From: Antedon mediterranea
Taxonomy: Eukaryota > Echinodermata > Crinoidea > Comatulida > Antedonidae
Reading direction: 5' to 3'
DNA length: 64,000 nt
Assembly: GCF_964355755.1 (NCBI RefSeq)
Contig: NC_092677.1
Location: 2,361,001 to 2,425,000 of the forward strand
Part shown: positions 13,001 through 25,111 of the stretch, piece by piece
Layout of the letters: each line of letters begins with the position of its first letter
Numbering within the stretch: the stretch's first letter is position 1
The notes under the pieces: model-generated
Told to the model about the DNA's origin: nothing
Database searches by the model: none
Seen by the model: only the letters and a program-made list of their open reading frames with translations
Made by a program: the position numbers and the translations under genes

Positions 13001-16000
13001 AGAACTCATATTTACAACAGAACTCACTTTGTATCAGAACTCACCAAAACCCATACAGAAATTACCAGTTATTCTAAGTTATGCTGTGAATATACCTCGC
13101 ACCTTAAGTTATATTATGTGCGCTATAATGTGTTTTTACATCATGCCTATATTATTTATTATATTATGTTATCATTATCCATGTTACCTTGTGATATTTT
13201 GGGACATCTCTTCTAGCAGCGATCATGACACTCCTCATATCAAAGGTTTCACTGTCAACACAATAGTACATAATGATATCATCACACAACATTGTTGTAT
13301 GGTTTCTAGATAATTAAAAGCTTGCTTTGGCTACTTCAAATAATCAGTCCATACGTAACATGATAATTACCTAGGCTAGCATACACACAATGCGTACACC
13401 TAGAACATGTTAATGTCTATTAACGTTATCGTCGAACAACATGACGCGGCAATAAAAGACTAAATTTAACACAATCATATAATTAAGTTCAGCCTAGAAA
13501 TACTTACTCTTTAGTGTTTTTCATTCCTTCTTTTATTCTCGATATTTCCAGCTTGCATTTTTCAATTTCTGTTGCCTTCATACCTTCAACTACAACACAA
13601 CCAAAGGTGGTTTTAAAAATAGTTTAAGGTCTGTTTACACTAGTACGATAACGACGATAGATAAATATAAAGTTTTCCTAGAACTTAATTGTCTTCGTCG
13701 ATAAAAATGATATCCATCGTCGTTAGCTAGTTATCACACTAGTGTAAACAGGCCTTAGACTTTTGAAGAATTGTCGTAATACAATACAAATATTAATAAT
13801 AATTTTTCATTATTCCTCAATGATAATAATACTTACATTCCATTCTTTTTTCTATAGCATTCAATCTGTCATGTACTTCTTTCTTTAGATCGTAAACTCC
13901 AAATGCCCTATACAAATGTGAATAACGTATGATGTACTTTGGTTTCAAAATTTAAAAAACATGACTAATACTAGGCTTATATCTTTTATTATTCAAATTA
14001 AACGTGCTTTAAAATTCATAACCAACGTTATATCAACAACACATATACGCGCTATATCTACCAAAGCAGCAACAACACACGCTCGCGCTATACCTACTAT
14101 TATTGCAGCAAGAAAACACGCGCTCTTTCTAACGTTGAAGTAGAAAATGCACGCGTTATATCTACCGTTTGTAGCAACAAATACCAGTTTAGCAATAAAC
14201 TTACTTTGTGAATTGTTCAGCTACTTGCGACAACACAGACTGAAACAGCACGTCATCTCCTAAAAGGTTAATTTCAATTTAAAAATAAATAGACTTGATA
14301 CCCAATAACTAACTAACTAACTTGCAGTCAACAGTTTATACACATATATGAACCAAAATTGTGGAAAGAATTCACTTGTAATGGTGGTAATAAACCGGTT
14401 ATTTTAAAGAAACAAAATAAATGTATAAAAAAACAGGTCAAAAAAATACTTTTTATCACTATATGCTGATTAACAACACCTTTGTTTATTTAAGTTCTAT
14501 ATACTTGTTCTTATGTAAAAGGGTCCTACAAAAAAAACGAAGCTACAGCTTTTTTATGCAGGATCCCTGTTTTCAGTTGTACTGTAATTATGACTAAATA
14601 AATGTGGAAATACCATGAGGATTTAATTTATACATTACTTTAATTTTAAAAGTAATAGAGTAAGATAAAATTAACGTTTCTTGGGCTTGTTAGGCGTATT
14701 CTTCATTTTTTAATTCAACACATTCAGAACATTTTAATTATCTAAAGAGGCGTTTTTGCTTTGACTAAATTAAGCAAAAATTACAATCTGGATCGTAGCC
14801 AATTTTTCCCTAAAATAGATTTCGGGAAAATTAAAAAGACAAAAATAGAGAGGGTCTGCCTTCGATTTTAACTAATTTAAAAACAGCTATTATGCAATCT
14901 GTATATTTAACGTCTAATAAAGGTAAAGACACAAAGCAAAAACCATGTCAATATCTAATAATCAACACATTTCACTTTGACTAAATTAAAACTATAAGCA
15001 GTTTTGCAATTTCATCTTAGCGGATTTCTTCTTCCAATTAAAATGATTAGAAGGAAAAATACACATGATTATCAACACTTATATACGCGCGCTTTTCTTC
15101 ATTTTGGAAAAAGGTGAATTTTACAGTCAACAGTAATCAACTCATCGATAGAATTAATTGAAAATGTAAGGCCTACAGAATTGTAACAAATTGGCAACAA
15201 CCTTTAGTTTTAAAGCGCTTTGAAAATTACCATCAAGGTAGATATACTAATTATAAGATACAATCAGGCATAAATCAAGCATTCATCAATAAATACTTTA
15301 ATGTCTTCCATTTCTAACTGTGGCGGAACGACGTACGCGCAAGTGATTTGTCCAATCAATGGTTCGGACGATCCATCGTGTCGTCATTGGTCAGATTACT
15401 TACGGCGCGTTTAAAATATCTCCTTGCATTACGTCCAATTTTTAACTGAACGGACATTTACATCTTTGTAATCAACGTATAGATCTTAAAGCATTTAGAT
15501 TTAAGTGTTCTGTTATTGTAGACCGTTTTAAGAGACACTAATTAGCAATACTATTTTTAGCTCTAGGCAGATATGCATACATTATAATTCTAGCTGAAGA
15601 TAATTATATCATATAAATTTTCATTCAAAAATAACATTCTAAATAACGTGAGTGAGGAAGACTTTGAACTCACAAATAATGCATCTGCGCTTTACACAAA
15701 TGTGTTTAAATTTCTTTGACTAGCTTTGTAAATAAAGAAGAGAAATCTTACCATGCGTAGAATCCAACGAAGACTCCACTATCTTATATGGCGTACTAAA
15801 ATAAAAATGATGTTATAAAATATTGACTCGATATTGATGGAAAATTGCTTTCTTTACATCGCTTTATGCATTTTTATTTGTTTGAGGGAATCAAACTTCC
15901 ACTAAGTCTAAGGTGGTTTCCACCAAACGCAAGGACGTACGCGCAAACCAAGTGATTTGACCAATCACAAGCAACAATTATAATGATCCGTCATACATGA

Positions 16001-19000
16001 TTTTTAATATCACAACACATAAAACTGTAAGAAAAAGTCGCAACCTAAAACAAATTGATATTGAGAAATTCACAAATGACATTAAAGCCTGTGTGTCTAA
16101 TATAACCGATGTAAGTGTAATTCTTGAAGACAGTGTAGAAAGCTATTCTGATCTCAGAGCTGTACTTGATTTTCATGCGCCAGTTCAGAAAAAAAAAACT
16201 AGGCAAAAGGAAGCTAAACCGTGGTATACCGATGAAATTCGATCTGAAAGGAAAGTACCTCGTCAACTTGAACGTAAATGGATGAAATCAAAGCTTCTTA
16301 AGGATAGACAGGAATACTGTGATCAAAGATGCGTTGTAAATGGACTGATTGAAAATGCCAAGACGCGGTATTACTGTAGTCTGGTTAGTGACTGCACAGG
16401 TGATCAAAAGAAACTTTTCAATTTAGTAAATAAACTTTTACATCACTCCAAGTCATCGGTCCTTCCTTCGTCTGTCTCCGATGAAGCTCTTGCTGAAAGA
16501 TTTTCTGTGTTTTTTGTAAATAAAATTAAATCAATTCGTGATTCACTAGAAAATGAAAATACTGCAGAAGTTATAACTGTTTCTGATAAATGTAATATAT
16601 CTTATGGTTTAACTAGGTCTATACAGTTTTCTCAGTTCGAACCTGCAAGTGAGGAGGAAATTTTAAAAATTGTCAAAAACTCTCCCTCTAAATCGTGTGC
16701 ACTTGACCCGGTACCAACTTCACTGATTAAAAAATGTACTTCTGCATTTATTCCATTAATCACACATTATTGTTAATAAGTCTCTTGAAAGTGGTTCTTT
16801 CCCAGAGTCTCTAAAAGTCACTCATGTTCGACCCACATTGAAAAAAATAGGTCTAGATCCCGAGATTCTGAAAAACTACAGACCTATCTGGAATCTTAGT
16901 TTTTTAGGAAAAATAATTGAGAAGGTTGTTTCTAAACGGATTTTTTCGCATGTACAAAAACATGGCCTACTTGATCCGTATCAATCTGCCTACAAAGCGC
17001 ATCACAGTACTGAAACGGCATTACTTCGTGTAAATAACGACATCCTACGTGGGATGGATGATAGAAAGCTAACTGCTCTAGTATTATTAGAAGTGCAGCA
17101 TTTGATACGGTTGACCATTCTGTGTTGCTAAATAGACTCAGTACTTATATTGGTATTGAAGGAAATGCACTTGATTGGTGTCGATCATATTTAGAAAAAC
17201 GACCTCAACACGTATGTATTGGTGATGCTATTTCAAAAGCTTCTCTTCTAAACTTTTCGGTACCTCAAGGATCTGTTCTTGGGCCGCAATGGTTTACTAT
17301 TTATTTACACCCGATACAGGATATCATAAGTAAATATGATCTGTGCTATCATGTTTATGCTGTTTCTTTTAAACCTACTCTATGAATTGCGTGTCTGGAT
17401 GAAAAACAACTTTCTTAAATTAAATGATGAAAAAACAGAATTTGTTCTCTTTGGATCAAAACAGCAGGTGGAAAAACTGCCACCAAGCTTTATTCACATT
17501 GGTGAAACCCAAATTGACCCGGATAGGCAGGTTAGAAATCTTGGGGTTGAAATGGATGTGGGTATGACTATGATTTCTCATATCTCAAAAACTATTTCTG
17601 CGTCGTCTTTTCACTTGCAAAACAAGGATTCGAAAGTTTATAAATGAGACAGCAGCTAAACAACTTGTTTATGCTTTTGTCACTTCACGACTGGATATGG
17701 GAAACTCTTTGCTACACGGGCTACCACAAAAACAACTCCACAGGCTCCAACTGATTCAAAATACAGCGGCACGAGTTGTTAAAAAATTACCAAGATATGG
17801 ACACATATCAAATATTGCATTGGCTCCCTGTTAGGTACCGCATTGTTTTTAAAATATTACTCTTTGTTTTTAAGTCTATAAATGGCATGGCTCCTGAATA
17901 TGCTTAGGCTGTATGTTCCCGGACGTAATCTGCGTTCTAGTGACTCGCTGCTTCTACATCAGCCTAAGTCTCACCACTCATGGGGAGACAGAGCATTTTC
18001 CGTTACTGCTCCTCGTCTGTGGAATGCTCTACCGAGCTCTATAAGATTTTGCAAAACTGTTGATACTTTTAAAAAATTATTAAAAACACATTTATTCATT
18101 AAGGCATATGGAAATCATAAGGTTTCTTAAAGTTTTTTAGAATTGTTTTGTATACCTTTTCCTGGCCAGCATTATATTTGGGGTGCCTCTGTCTTGGTTG
18201 TTGTCTCTGAGCACCCGGTCGTCTGTGGCAAGGCAAATGTGTATCCTGCTCCTTTGTTTGGTCACCTAGGTAGGGGTCTGGGACCGCGACAGAACGACAA
18301 CGGATGGGGACCCTCAAAAGAAATTGCATTTTATTTGTGAGGAATTTGTATGATTTATTTCTTTTATTTTTAAATGCGCCTTGAGCACTCTGGAGTGGTA
18401 TGTGCGCTATAAAAATCTTATTATTATTATTATATTAATACTAGTTGCTCTGACATAATCCTGGCGTTGCGTCTAGAGCTTATACTTCCCAAACACTAAA
18501 CATTAGATCACTATGTTATGGAATGATTATTGATAGTAAGTGGGTTTTTTTAAATTTGTTTTAAAAATGTAATATTATGTATCATTGAAATAACTAGGCC
18601 TACGTAAGAAACAGATACACAGACAGACACCCGCAAACAAATTAGATATTATCAGGGAATATTATTAAGCTCATCTTCCGCCGCAACAACAATAACAGAT
18701 TAATAATTAACCATGTACAAACACTGCAGTGTATGAATACAGTGTCATTGTAACACGTGCGTTTTGCGTGAAAGGCCTATGTAAATGAAAGATAGAAAAA
18801 CCAAAGAGATATTGTCATTCTAGAGGGAGACCGGAAAACATGAAAAGCTCTGTGTGTGTCGACGACGGATCTATGTTCGCGATCATCGCTCTTTAAGCTT
18901 GGTTCTCACTCTTCGGACGCAACGCAAGCGCAAAGTAAGTTATTTTACAAATCACAAGCGATGGATTATTTGAACTGTCGCTTGTCTTTGGTCAACTCAC

Positions 19001-20072
19001 TTGCGTTGCGCTTACGTCCTAGTGGGAATCGAGTATTAAAAGACACGATAATCAATCAACTTATCGCGACATTTTAATCATCGCGTAGGCCGAGAAAGAC
19101 ACGCGCACACAAAATATGAATTTATAGAAAAAGTATTATGAAAATTCAGTAATTTGTCTTACGTATGTGTGTTGCACGGCATCGTAGGAGCAACCGAAAT
19201 AAGAGCGTTGTTGCAGTCGACTAGGTTGATTGGAGTCCACCTAGAATAGAAACAGTACAGTATTATAGATTTAACAGGAAAAAATGTAGACTTTAGCAGA
19301 ATAAGAAATCATCCTGCCAAAAACAGAAAAGTATGGAAACAAATAGTGGAAAGCGTAATGACGTAATGAAATACCGTAATAAGGCATTAGCCTCATCATC
19401 ATTGTAACTAATGATTATGACGTCATCATCTTACCTGTTTACAGAGATAACAGCTGTCAGTAAATCATATATATCACGTGATGAGCAATGGAGGCTGAAC
19501 CGAATCTATACAACATAAAAAAAACAAATTAAAAAGAATAGGATCGACCATGGGTAGAACATTTCGTTTAGTATTAACAGTTAATGACAAACACATAAGA
19601 AAAGATGTTGTTTTTCTTGTTTGTACATAATTTTTGTTGGATGTTGTTTGGCATGTATGTGCCGTAAAATGGTTACCAAACTGACAAGCTTCTTTGTATA
19701 CTATTAAATACTGTAACATAATTTTTTTAAAGCCAATATATGTTCGCACACTGACAAAGTTCTTCAATTATTATTATTTCAAACATCGTAGCACAATACA
19801 GAGACCAAGAATGCCTTATTTTATACAGGTAAATTTTGAAGAAAATTACAGAAAATGATACTTTTGGAGAGGACCAGCTTTAAAGGTATGCTGCCCTTCT
19901 GTTCTGATACGGTAATACATTCAACACTAGTATCTTAAATGAGTAAAATCCACGTGAACTGAACAAGTAAATATTCAACGAATTAAAAAAAAGATTCACT
20001 TACTTTTTGCACATGACCATTTGTCTGTATATAAATAGTTTTAGTAAAATCCTTAGACGCTCCAGTACCCAT
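10095..20072 (-). CDS. PDE9A: cGMP-specific 3',5'-cyclic phosphodiesterase 9A
   Basis: Sixteen exons on the minus strand with consistent phases: 20072-20004, 19505-19435, 19240-19163, 15795-15752, 14259-14205, 13907-13837, 13589-13508, 13251-13188, 12973-12899, 12651-12565, 12364-12177, 11940-11784, 11461-11345, 11038-10934, 10705-10577 and 10208-10095 (stop TAA). Total 1506 nt, 501 residues, close to short vertebrate PDE9A isoforms. The enzyme hydrolyses cGMP with high affinity. Visible marks: NNPFHNFRH (general acid His245, metal His249), HDLDHPG (His285, Asp286), [11 protein letters not shown] (metal Asp396), and STQIGFIKY with the invariant Gln447 that holds the purine. The N-terminal part keeps the RTPYK-type block and the coiled-coil 'VAEQF...LEKR.E.EG' region before the catalytic domain. 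It begins MGTGASK (human MGSGSSS). Introns hold MITEs, a SINE-like repeat and a LINE. The donor at 11344 (gttagc) is weak. Confidence 0.95.
10474..10545. repeat. imperfect (GAT)n microsatellite
   Basis: About 70 bases of interrupted gatgat trinucleotides in the last intron of PDE9A. Confidence 0.85.
11606..11731. repeat. MITE family B, copy 3
   Basis: A clean short copy in a PDE9A intron. It begins taaagctctgtctgcactat and ends tttgatagtgtagacagagc. The 25-base ends are nearly perfect inverted repeats around an interior with two 'tatttggg' motifs. Confidence 0.85.
13627..13757. repeat. MITE-like foldback, GTCTGTTTACACTAGT ends
   Basis: Left end 'ggtctgtttacactagta' and right end 'actagtgtaaacaggcc' are inverted repeats, and the interior arms 'cgataacgacgat' and 'atcgtcgttagc' also pair. 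About 130 bases in a PDE9A intron, distinct from the other MITE families. Confidence 0.75.
14318..14612 (+). mobile_element. SINE-like dispersed repeat E, copy 1
   Basis: About 293 bases from 'taacttgcagtcaacagttt' to 'aaataaatgtggaaa' are nearly identical to 23531-23838, with only a few differences. There is no coding capacity; it ends in an A-rich AATAAA-containing tail. It sits in a PDE9A intron. It could be a SINE or the 3' end of a LINE. Confidence 0.8.
15318..15420. repeat. diverged TTAA-MITE fragment
   Basis: Arms 'aagtgatttgtccaatcaat' and 'cgtcattggtcagattactt' form the same CCAAT-containing foldback as the TTAA MITE family. The outer ends have decayed. Confidence 0.5.
15910..15990. 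repeat. left arm of a TTAA-family MITE
   Basis: 'ggtttccaccaaacgcaagg' and 'gatttgaccaatcacaagca' match the left half of the TTAA MITE family. The element stops where the LINE remnant begins, and a possible right-end remnant (ggcgttgcgtctag) follows the LINE at about 18462, which fits LINE insertion into an older MITE. Confidence 0.5.
15990..18438 (+). mobile_element. degenerate L2/CR1-type non-LTR retrotransposon (ORF2 part)
   Basis: Lies antisense to PDE9A in the intron 19163-15795. Reverse-transcriptase blocks appear in several frames: 15997-16776 (end of the linker, with [12 protein letters not shown]), about 16777-17100 ([39 protein letters not shown]), 17100-17370 ([12 protein letters not shown]), 17390-17650 ([11 protein letters not shown]) and 17882-18130 ([28 protein letters not shown]). 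Frameshifts and stops separate them, and the YADD catalytic block is missing after YHVYA. The C-terminal 'APRLWN.LP' signature and a (TTA)n tail after 'gcgctataaaaatc' fit L2/CR1-like elements. No endonuclease part is visible, so it is 5'-truncated and inactive. Confidence 0.88.
18893..19039. repeat. TTAA-flanked MITE, short subfamily
   Basis: TTAAGCTTGGTTCTCACT at the left, 'cctagtgggaatcgagtatt' and TTAA at the right. The arms 'gacgcaacgcaagcg' and 'cacttgcgttgcgcttacgt' pair. PDE9A intron. Confidence 0.8.
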
Positions 20073-21523
20073 GATAGCAGTCAGCTAAACGTACAACAAC
20101 ACGCGCACGATGCTAAAATGCCCAAACGACTCGACGCGATGTAATATCACAAATTAATGAAATATATCAAAGCTTAAAGACATACTTATCGGTAACCATG
20201 GGAACGTGCTTACAGTTCTGATTTGTTCGTTAAAGCGTTGCTACGCAACAGTGGTGAAACCTTTTAAAGGTGATAAACTTGTGTAAATAATCAAGGCGTA
20301 TTATCTGGCTGAGACAATGGCCTAATTAATCAATGTATTCACTGTAATGATACCATTCATTTCCCACAGGCTTCCTTCATTTTAATATTTCAAAAACAAT
20401 ATGTGTAACATGAAAATAAACAAAGAAATGGTTATTATTGAACGAGACTACGTCACGATGATGATGATGATGATGACGACGATGTCAAAAATGATGTTGA
20501 TGATAATGATGATGATGATGTCAAAAATGTTTCACCTTTATAGAAACATATGCTAACAAGTATTGTAAGACATAAAGATTTCTTGATTTATTACGCATGT
20601 GTGGGAGGTACTATCTTTTAATTCTTAGTGCGTGTTTTGGTATTAAATCAGCTTGCAATTATTCTTATTTTCAACCTTGGATATTTACACACTGTTGTTG
20701 GTAGCTAAGAACAGGCTTTACACATTGCTCATTAAAGTATCATATATTAGGTCTAATATTGTTAATTTTGTTTATCAGAACACAATGAAGATTTTAGATG
20801 GCACACGTTAAATATGAGATAATAACATCTTCATTATTAATAGAATTGAAATTGATTGAAAATCCAAAATGGCGGCTTTTATTAGGCCAGATGAACTGGA
20901 ACTTTTTTTTGGTGGATATATAGACCCCATATGACACAAATCAGCTAAGAAACACTGTTTCTAATTTGTTCATTTTTTCTTTCAAAGCGGATATTATGAC
21001 AACACTCCACGCGCGCTTACTGCATTTTTTACGCGAACGCACTTCCGATTCCCATAGCATGATGCGCGCGCTTTTAATTCATTGCTTAGGAACGGGTTGA
21101 TAATAGTAACCTATGTAACCGCGTTAAAGTACAACATACAGTAGATATACACAAAACTTAGACATAGCCCTAGCTAGCTAGGCGGCCATACATCATCAAC
21201 AATTTAATAAATATCTTTAAAACATGATGTATACAGCGGCCGAAACGTTGACAGATCAGCCAATGATCAACACACAGATGAGGTAAATTTAAAATAGTTT
21301 CATCTTTAAAAAATAACAAAAAGGAGACGTGTGGAACCACCTCTTATTTTAGTATTATTATAGGCCTAAAAATATTGTATTGTTTATACTATAATAAGTG
21401 GGTTTTTTGGAATTGGAGGGGGAAGGGGTGTGGAGAGACTCTGCAAATACTCATTTAGTTTATTGTCGGTGTTTTTGTATACAAAGGGTTATAGGCCCAG
21501 TGAGCATACAATGGCACCTAGGA
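20073..21523. other. divergent intergenic region, PDE9A and the unnamed gene
   Basis: About 1.45 kb between two diverging start codons, so it probably holds both promoters. It contains a (GAT)n tract near 20456-20529 with two 'gatgatgtcaaaaatg' blocks, and 'acgcgcgc'-type GC patches near 21010 and 21065. I see no convincing exon or clear core promoter element. Confidence 0.5.
20456..20529. repeat. (GAT)n microsatellite
   Basis: Interrupted gatgat repeats with a duplicated 'gatgtcaaaaatg' block. Confidence 0.85.
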
Positions 21524-24147
21524 ATGAGTAACTATAAGAGTGACTACACAGCAATGCCACTCAATCACCGTATAAAGAAGCAACAGCCATCACAGGACCA
21601 TCATCGGAAGAATAACCCTCATCCAGAGTACGTCTATCACCTGAGAAGAATGCATAATGAGGTAGGTTTACGGCGACGGGACAAGGGGGCTAACTAATTA
21701 ACTATTCTGGAGGAAATTAATACGTACAATATCGATTAGTCCTAAATATTTTCGTATAGTGGTCTTTAAAGCACCTGTATCGTTTGTATAGAAATTAAAC
21801 GGCAATTTACACAGAAACAACAACTTTTAAAACAATTATTAATTCACAAATGAAACTGTCAATGTGATTGTCAATTAGACGATGAAAAAATGTCGACGAA
21901 AACGAACGATAACGAGGCGGAAACAATCACTCCGTCGACAGCAAGATATGATTTCATTATTGATAATTACTATAATTTTGTGTGGCTCTGTACTTAGCCT
22001 GTATGCAACGTTCGTACATCAGAAGACGACCAACAACGACTATTGAACGCGGACTCTACGTCATTTATAACATCAATGCGTCACCACTACCCAATACTAC
22101 CTGTCCCTAAGAATCCTGGCACCCGTTGGGGTTGTAACAAAGGAAAGAAGGTTCCTGCTAAAGGCATAGGTATTGTACCGCTGTTATAACTATTCCGGTC
22201 GTGAGTGGTAGCGACGACGATGACGACGACGGTAACGAAATAAAAACGGCTGGCAGTGATGATGACCATGAAGATGGTACAGATAATATAACTAGCTATC
22301 GATGGCGACGGTAACGACAATGAAGACGACGGCCAACGAAAACGGTAACGACAATAAAGACGACGGAATGACAATGAAGACGAAGGCCAACGACGACGGT
22401 AAAGACAATGAAGACGGCGTCTAACGACGATGGTAAGGGCAAAGAAGACGACTGCCAACGACGACGGTAATTACAATGTAGACGACGGCAAACGACAACG
22501 GTAATTACAATGAAGACGACGGCAAACGACCAGACACTAAAGACGATAATTTTACAGACTTAATTATTACCAACAATAATGGTACATATTGATAGTTTAA
22601 ATGTACTAATATTCATTACTCCTTTTAATTAGTTCCGACGTCGCCGACGTTTAAACTTATCAAACGAATCGAGAGGATGCTACCAGCTTCCACCGAGGTA
22701 AATGTTAAAATTACTGCAGTACATGTGTATTGCACGGTTGGTGGTCCATAGATGACACTTGCATAGGCCTACATATTTGTCATGACTTGTCTTGTCATTG
22801 AAGTTGATACATTCACAAGACTATCAATTATACAATGCCAATCAATTACCGATATATATTATATGTGTAGTATCCAATTTGCGAATTGTTTTCTTGACAT
22901 CTGATGCCTCATGAATAATTCATGTCATCAATTATGGCACAATTCCGTATCAAGCTCCAGCTAAATTTAACATACAGTGCTCACCTTACACACATCCTTT
23001 TTTCATACCGATAACTATATGTAATGTATTATTTATATCCATCAGCCTACAACAATAATGAGCACGTCGCATCCGTTTTCATACGTGCCGCGACGGCGCC
23101 GCGTTGTACCACCGCTAGGAGAAGGTAAGTTTCACAAGCCAAACTGAGTTATATTGGTATACAAAGCAGCAATTAATGTAAAATGTTATTTCTTCATCCA
23201 AACATGTAATGCATAAATTAACAAATTGAATTATAGATTTCGCAGTACGATACGATTGCGCTGTAGAGCACCAAATGCCTGTTGTTGGTAAAAGCGAAGG
23301 CACCAAAAGGCCGGCTAGACGAAAACCGGTACCAAGCGCTCCTAAAGATACGCTAAAGGTGACTATACAACTCTGATAAGACATAACTAATATTAATAGG
23401 CCTTAAGCGTGATTCACAATAGTGACATAACGCAACGCAGCAACGTATTGGCGCAACATGATGTATTGCGCAATCACAATCACAAGCTACTCATAACCTC
23501 AGAACAGAAACTGAATTCCCTTCACAAGACTAACTTGCAGTCAACAGTTTATACACATATATGGACCAAAATTGTGGAAAGAATTCACTTGTAATGGTGG
23601 TAATAAACCGGTTATCTTAAAGAAACAAAATAAATGTATAAAAAAACAGGTTAAAAAATACTTTTTATCACTATATGCTGATTAACAACACCTTTGTTTA
23701 TTTAAGTTCTATATACTTGTTCTTATGTAAAAGGGTCCTACAAAAAAACGAAGCTACAGCTTTTTTATGCAGGATCCCTGTTCTCAGTTGTACTGTAATT
23801 ATGATGTACTGTAATTGATGACTAAATAAATGTGGAATAAATGAAATGAAATGAACCGACGACACAATAGTGCTGCAAACATCGCAGGTTTGATTTCACG
23901 CAGGTGGAGGCAAACACAATTATTGGAAGGAAATTTTCTTGCGTTGTGTAGGTGGCGTTACGTTGCGTCGCTAGTGGGAACCACGCCTAATACTGTTTCT
24001 CTAGTATTTATATTAATTATTATTCATTTAAAGGTGAAAGGGTTTGATGGTGGGGCTAGTAGAGACCCATCATCCGGAAGGCCATCTCGTAGACCAAGAA
24101 GTACCGTTGTACGACGCGTGAAACTGCCTGGTTGGATGACGGCATAG
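21524..24147 (+). CDS. basic 229-residue protein, not recognised
   Basis: Six exons: 21524-21661, 21998-22169, 22633-22697, 23046-23124, 23237-23358 and 24034-24147 (stop TAG). Phases 0, 1, 0, 1, 0 all agree with good GT-AG sites, and all junctions keep one open frame (690 nt), which is strong evidence for a real gene. The start at MSNYKSDYTAM follows untranslated-looking sequence; an upstream exon cannot be excluded. The protein is rich in Arg, Lys, Pro and Ser, has no signal peptide or membrane helix, and has short tryptophan- and proline-bearing motifs such as PKNPGTRWG, SHPFSYVPRRRR and RVKLPGWMTA at the very C-terminus. Such repeated Pro-aromatic motifs recall small ciliary microtubule-associated proteins, but that is a guess. 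It converges on OXSM, 965 bases apart. Confidence 0.75.
22316..22530. repeat. minisatellite, about 33 bp x 6-7, diverged
   Basis: Imperfect units of the type 'aatgaagacgacggccaacg' followed by 'acgacggtaa.gac', repeated from 22316 to 22530 in the second intron of the unnamed gene. The bases are strand-asymmetric (purine-rich on +). It is noncoding on the inferred gene model. Confidence 0.75.
23403..23990. repeat. TTAA MITE, long subfamily, split by an insertion
   Basis: Left part 23403-23529 (ttaagcgtgattcacaatag) and right part about 23854-23990 (cacaatagtgctgcaaacat ... gctagtgggaaccacgcctaa) together match the intact copy at 48897-49106. The gap between them is filled by repeat E. It lies in the last intron of the unnamed gene. 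Confidence 0.85.
23531..23853 (+). mobile_element. SINE-like dispersed repeat E, copy 2 (nested)
   Basis: Nearly identical to 14318-14612 and ends in an 'aataaatgaaatgaaatga' tail. It interrupts the MITE between 'cttcacaagac' and 'gaaccgacgac'; the intact MITE reads 'cacaagtgggaaccaacgac' there. Confidence 0.85.
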
Positions 24148-25111
24148 CTTTGTTTACTTTATCAGAAGTCTCTATTATATTTTAAAATAATTTTATCCAT
24201 TTACTAAAAAACTACAACCTGTGAAGATTATCATCAATAAAAACAATCTGTACAAAATTGATGTTTATGTTATATGATTATAATCTTAAGCAAACATTCC
24301 TGGTATGTTATGGTAATGATACCACCAAATGGAAATTTGCAGTCAATATTCAACAATTTTAGGAAAGAACTGGTCTTTTATTGGTCGAAAGTTTCAAAGA
24401 ATTTTTTTAAAAATTCATTTATTGTCATTGGTTATTGCATTTTATTGAGTACACTTTAAGTACATTTGTTAATGCTAAAAGAATCATGTTTACAAGTAAA
24501 TAACAATACAGCCATACACAAATAGGGCAGAGGTTTATACGTGAGCTATCAGAAATGGAAAAACACGATAATAGCAATTAAAACAAATATTAATAACAAA
24601 ATAGCACCAGGTATTATTTCAGTTAGATACTTAGATAATTTAGCAATACACCGTCACAGTCTATTACCTCATAGGTACTCCATTTTATACTCCTGGGTGG
24701 GTGAAGAAAGCACATTTTTAAGATTGAAAATTATGGCAAATTATTTGTATAAATTATTTATAAATGTCTTCTTAAGAATATTATACCATATTATAAATAT
24801 AATAATTAATATATACCATATCATAAATATAATAATTAATATATATAAAACATCACAGGCACAGAATATATTATATATTATATTGTCATGCAGCATGCAA
24901 GGCTTTCAAGATGTTTTCCTGTTTTTGTCAATGCTATCAGAAGATACACATTCAACATAGAAAATATATACACAGTATCATGTGTATGCTGTCTAGACAG
25001 TTATGAACGATGCGATAGGTCATAGTTCAAAGATCGTCACCTATCAACAATGTCACATAACATGTGTCACTAATTAAGTGTCAAAATAGAATACATACAT
25101 TTGTGACAACT
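24148..25111. other. convergent intergenic region
   Basis: AT-rich sequence between the stop of the unnamed gene and the stop of OXSM, so it carries both 3' UTRs. A duplicated 'ttataccatattataaatat / tataccatatcataaatat' block lies at 24780-24845. The 139-codon open frame at 24541-24960 is low-complexity and has no visible homology, so I do not call it a gene. Confidence 0.5.

Noticed and set aside
22087-22458. 123-codon minus-strand frame rich in Arg, Ser and Leu
   Set aside because: It is the antisense of the GAC-rich minisatellite and of exon 2 of the plus-strand unnamed gene.
24541-24960. 139-codon open frame between the unnamed gene and OXSM
   Set aside because: AT-rich, dominated by Ile/Asn/Tyr runs from a duplicated 'tataccatat' block; no recognisable motif and no good ATG context.
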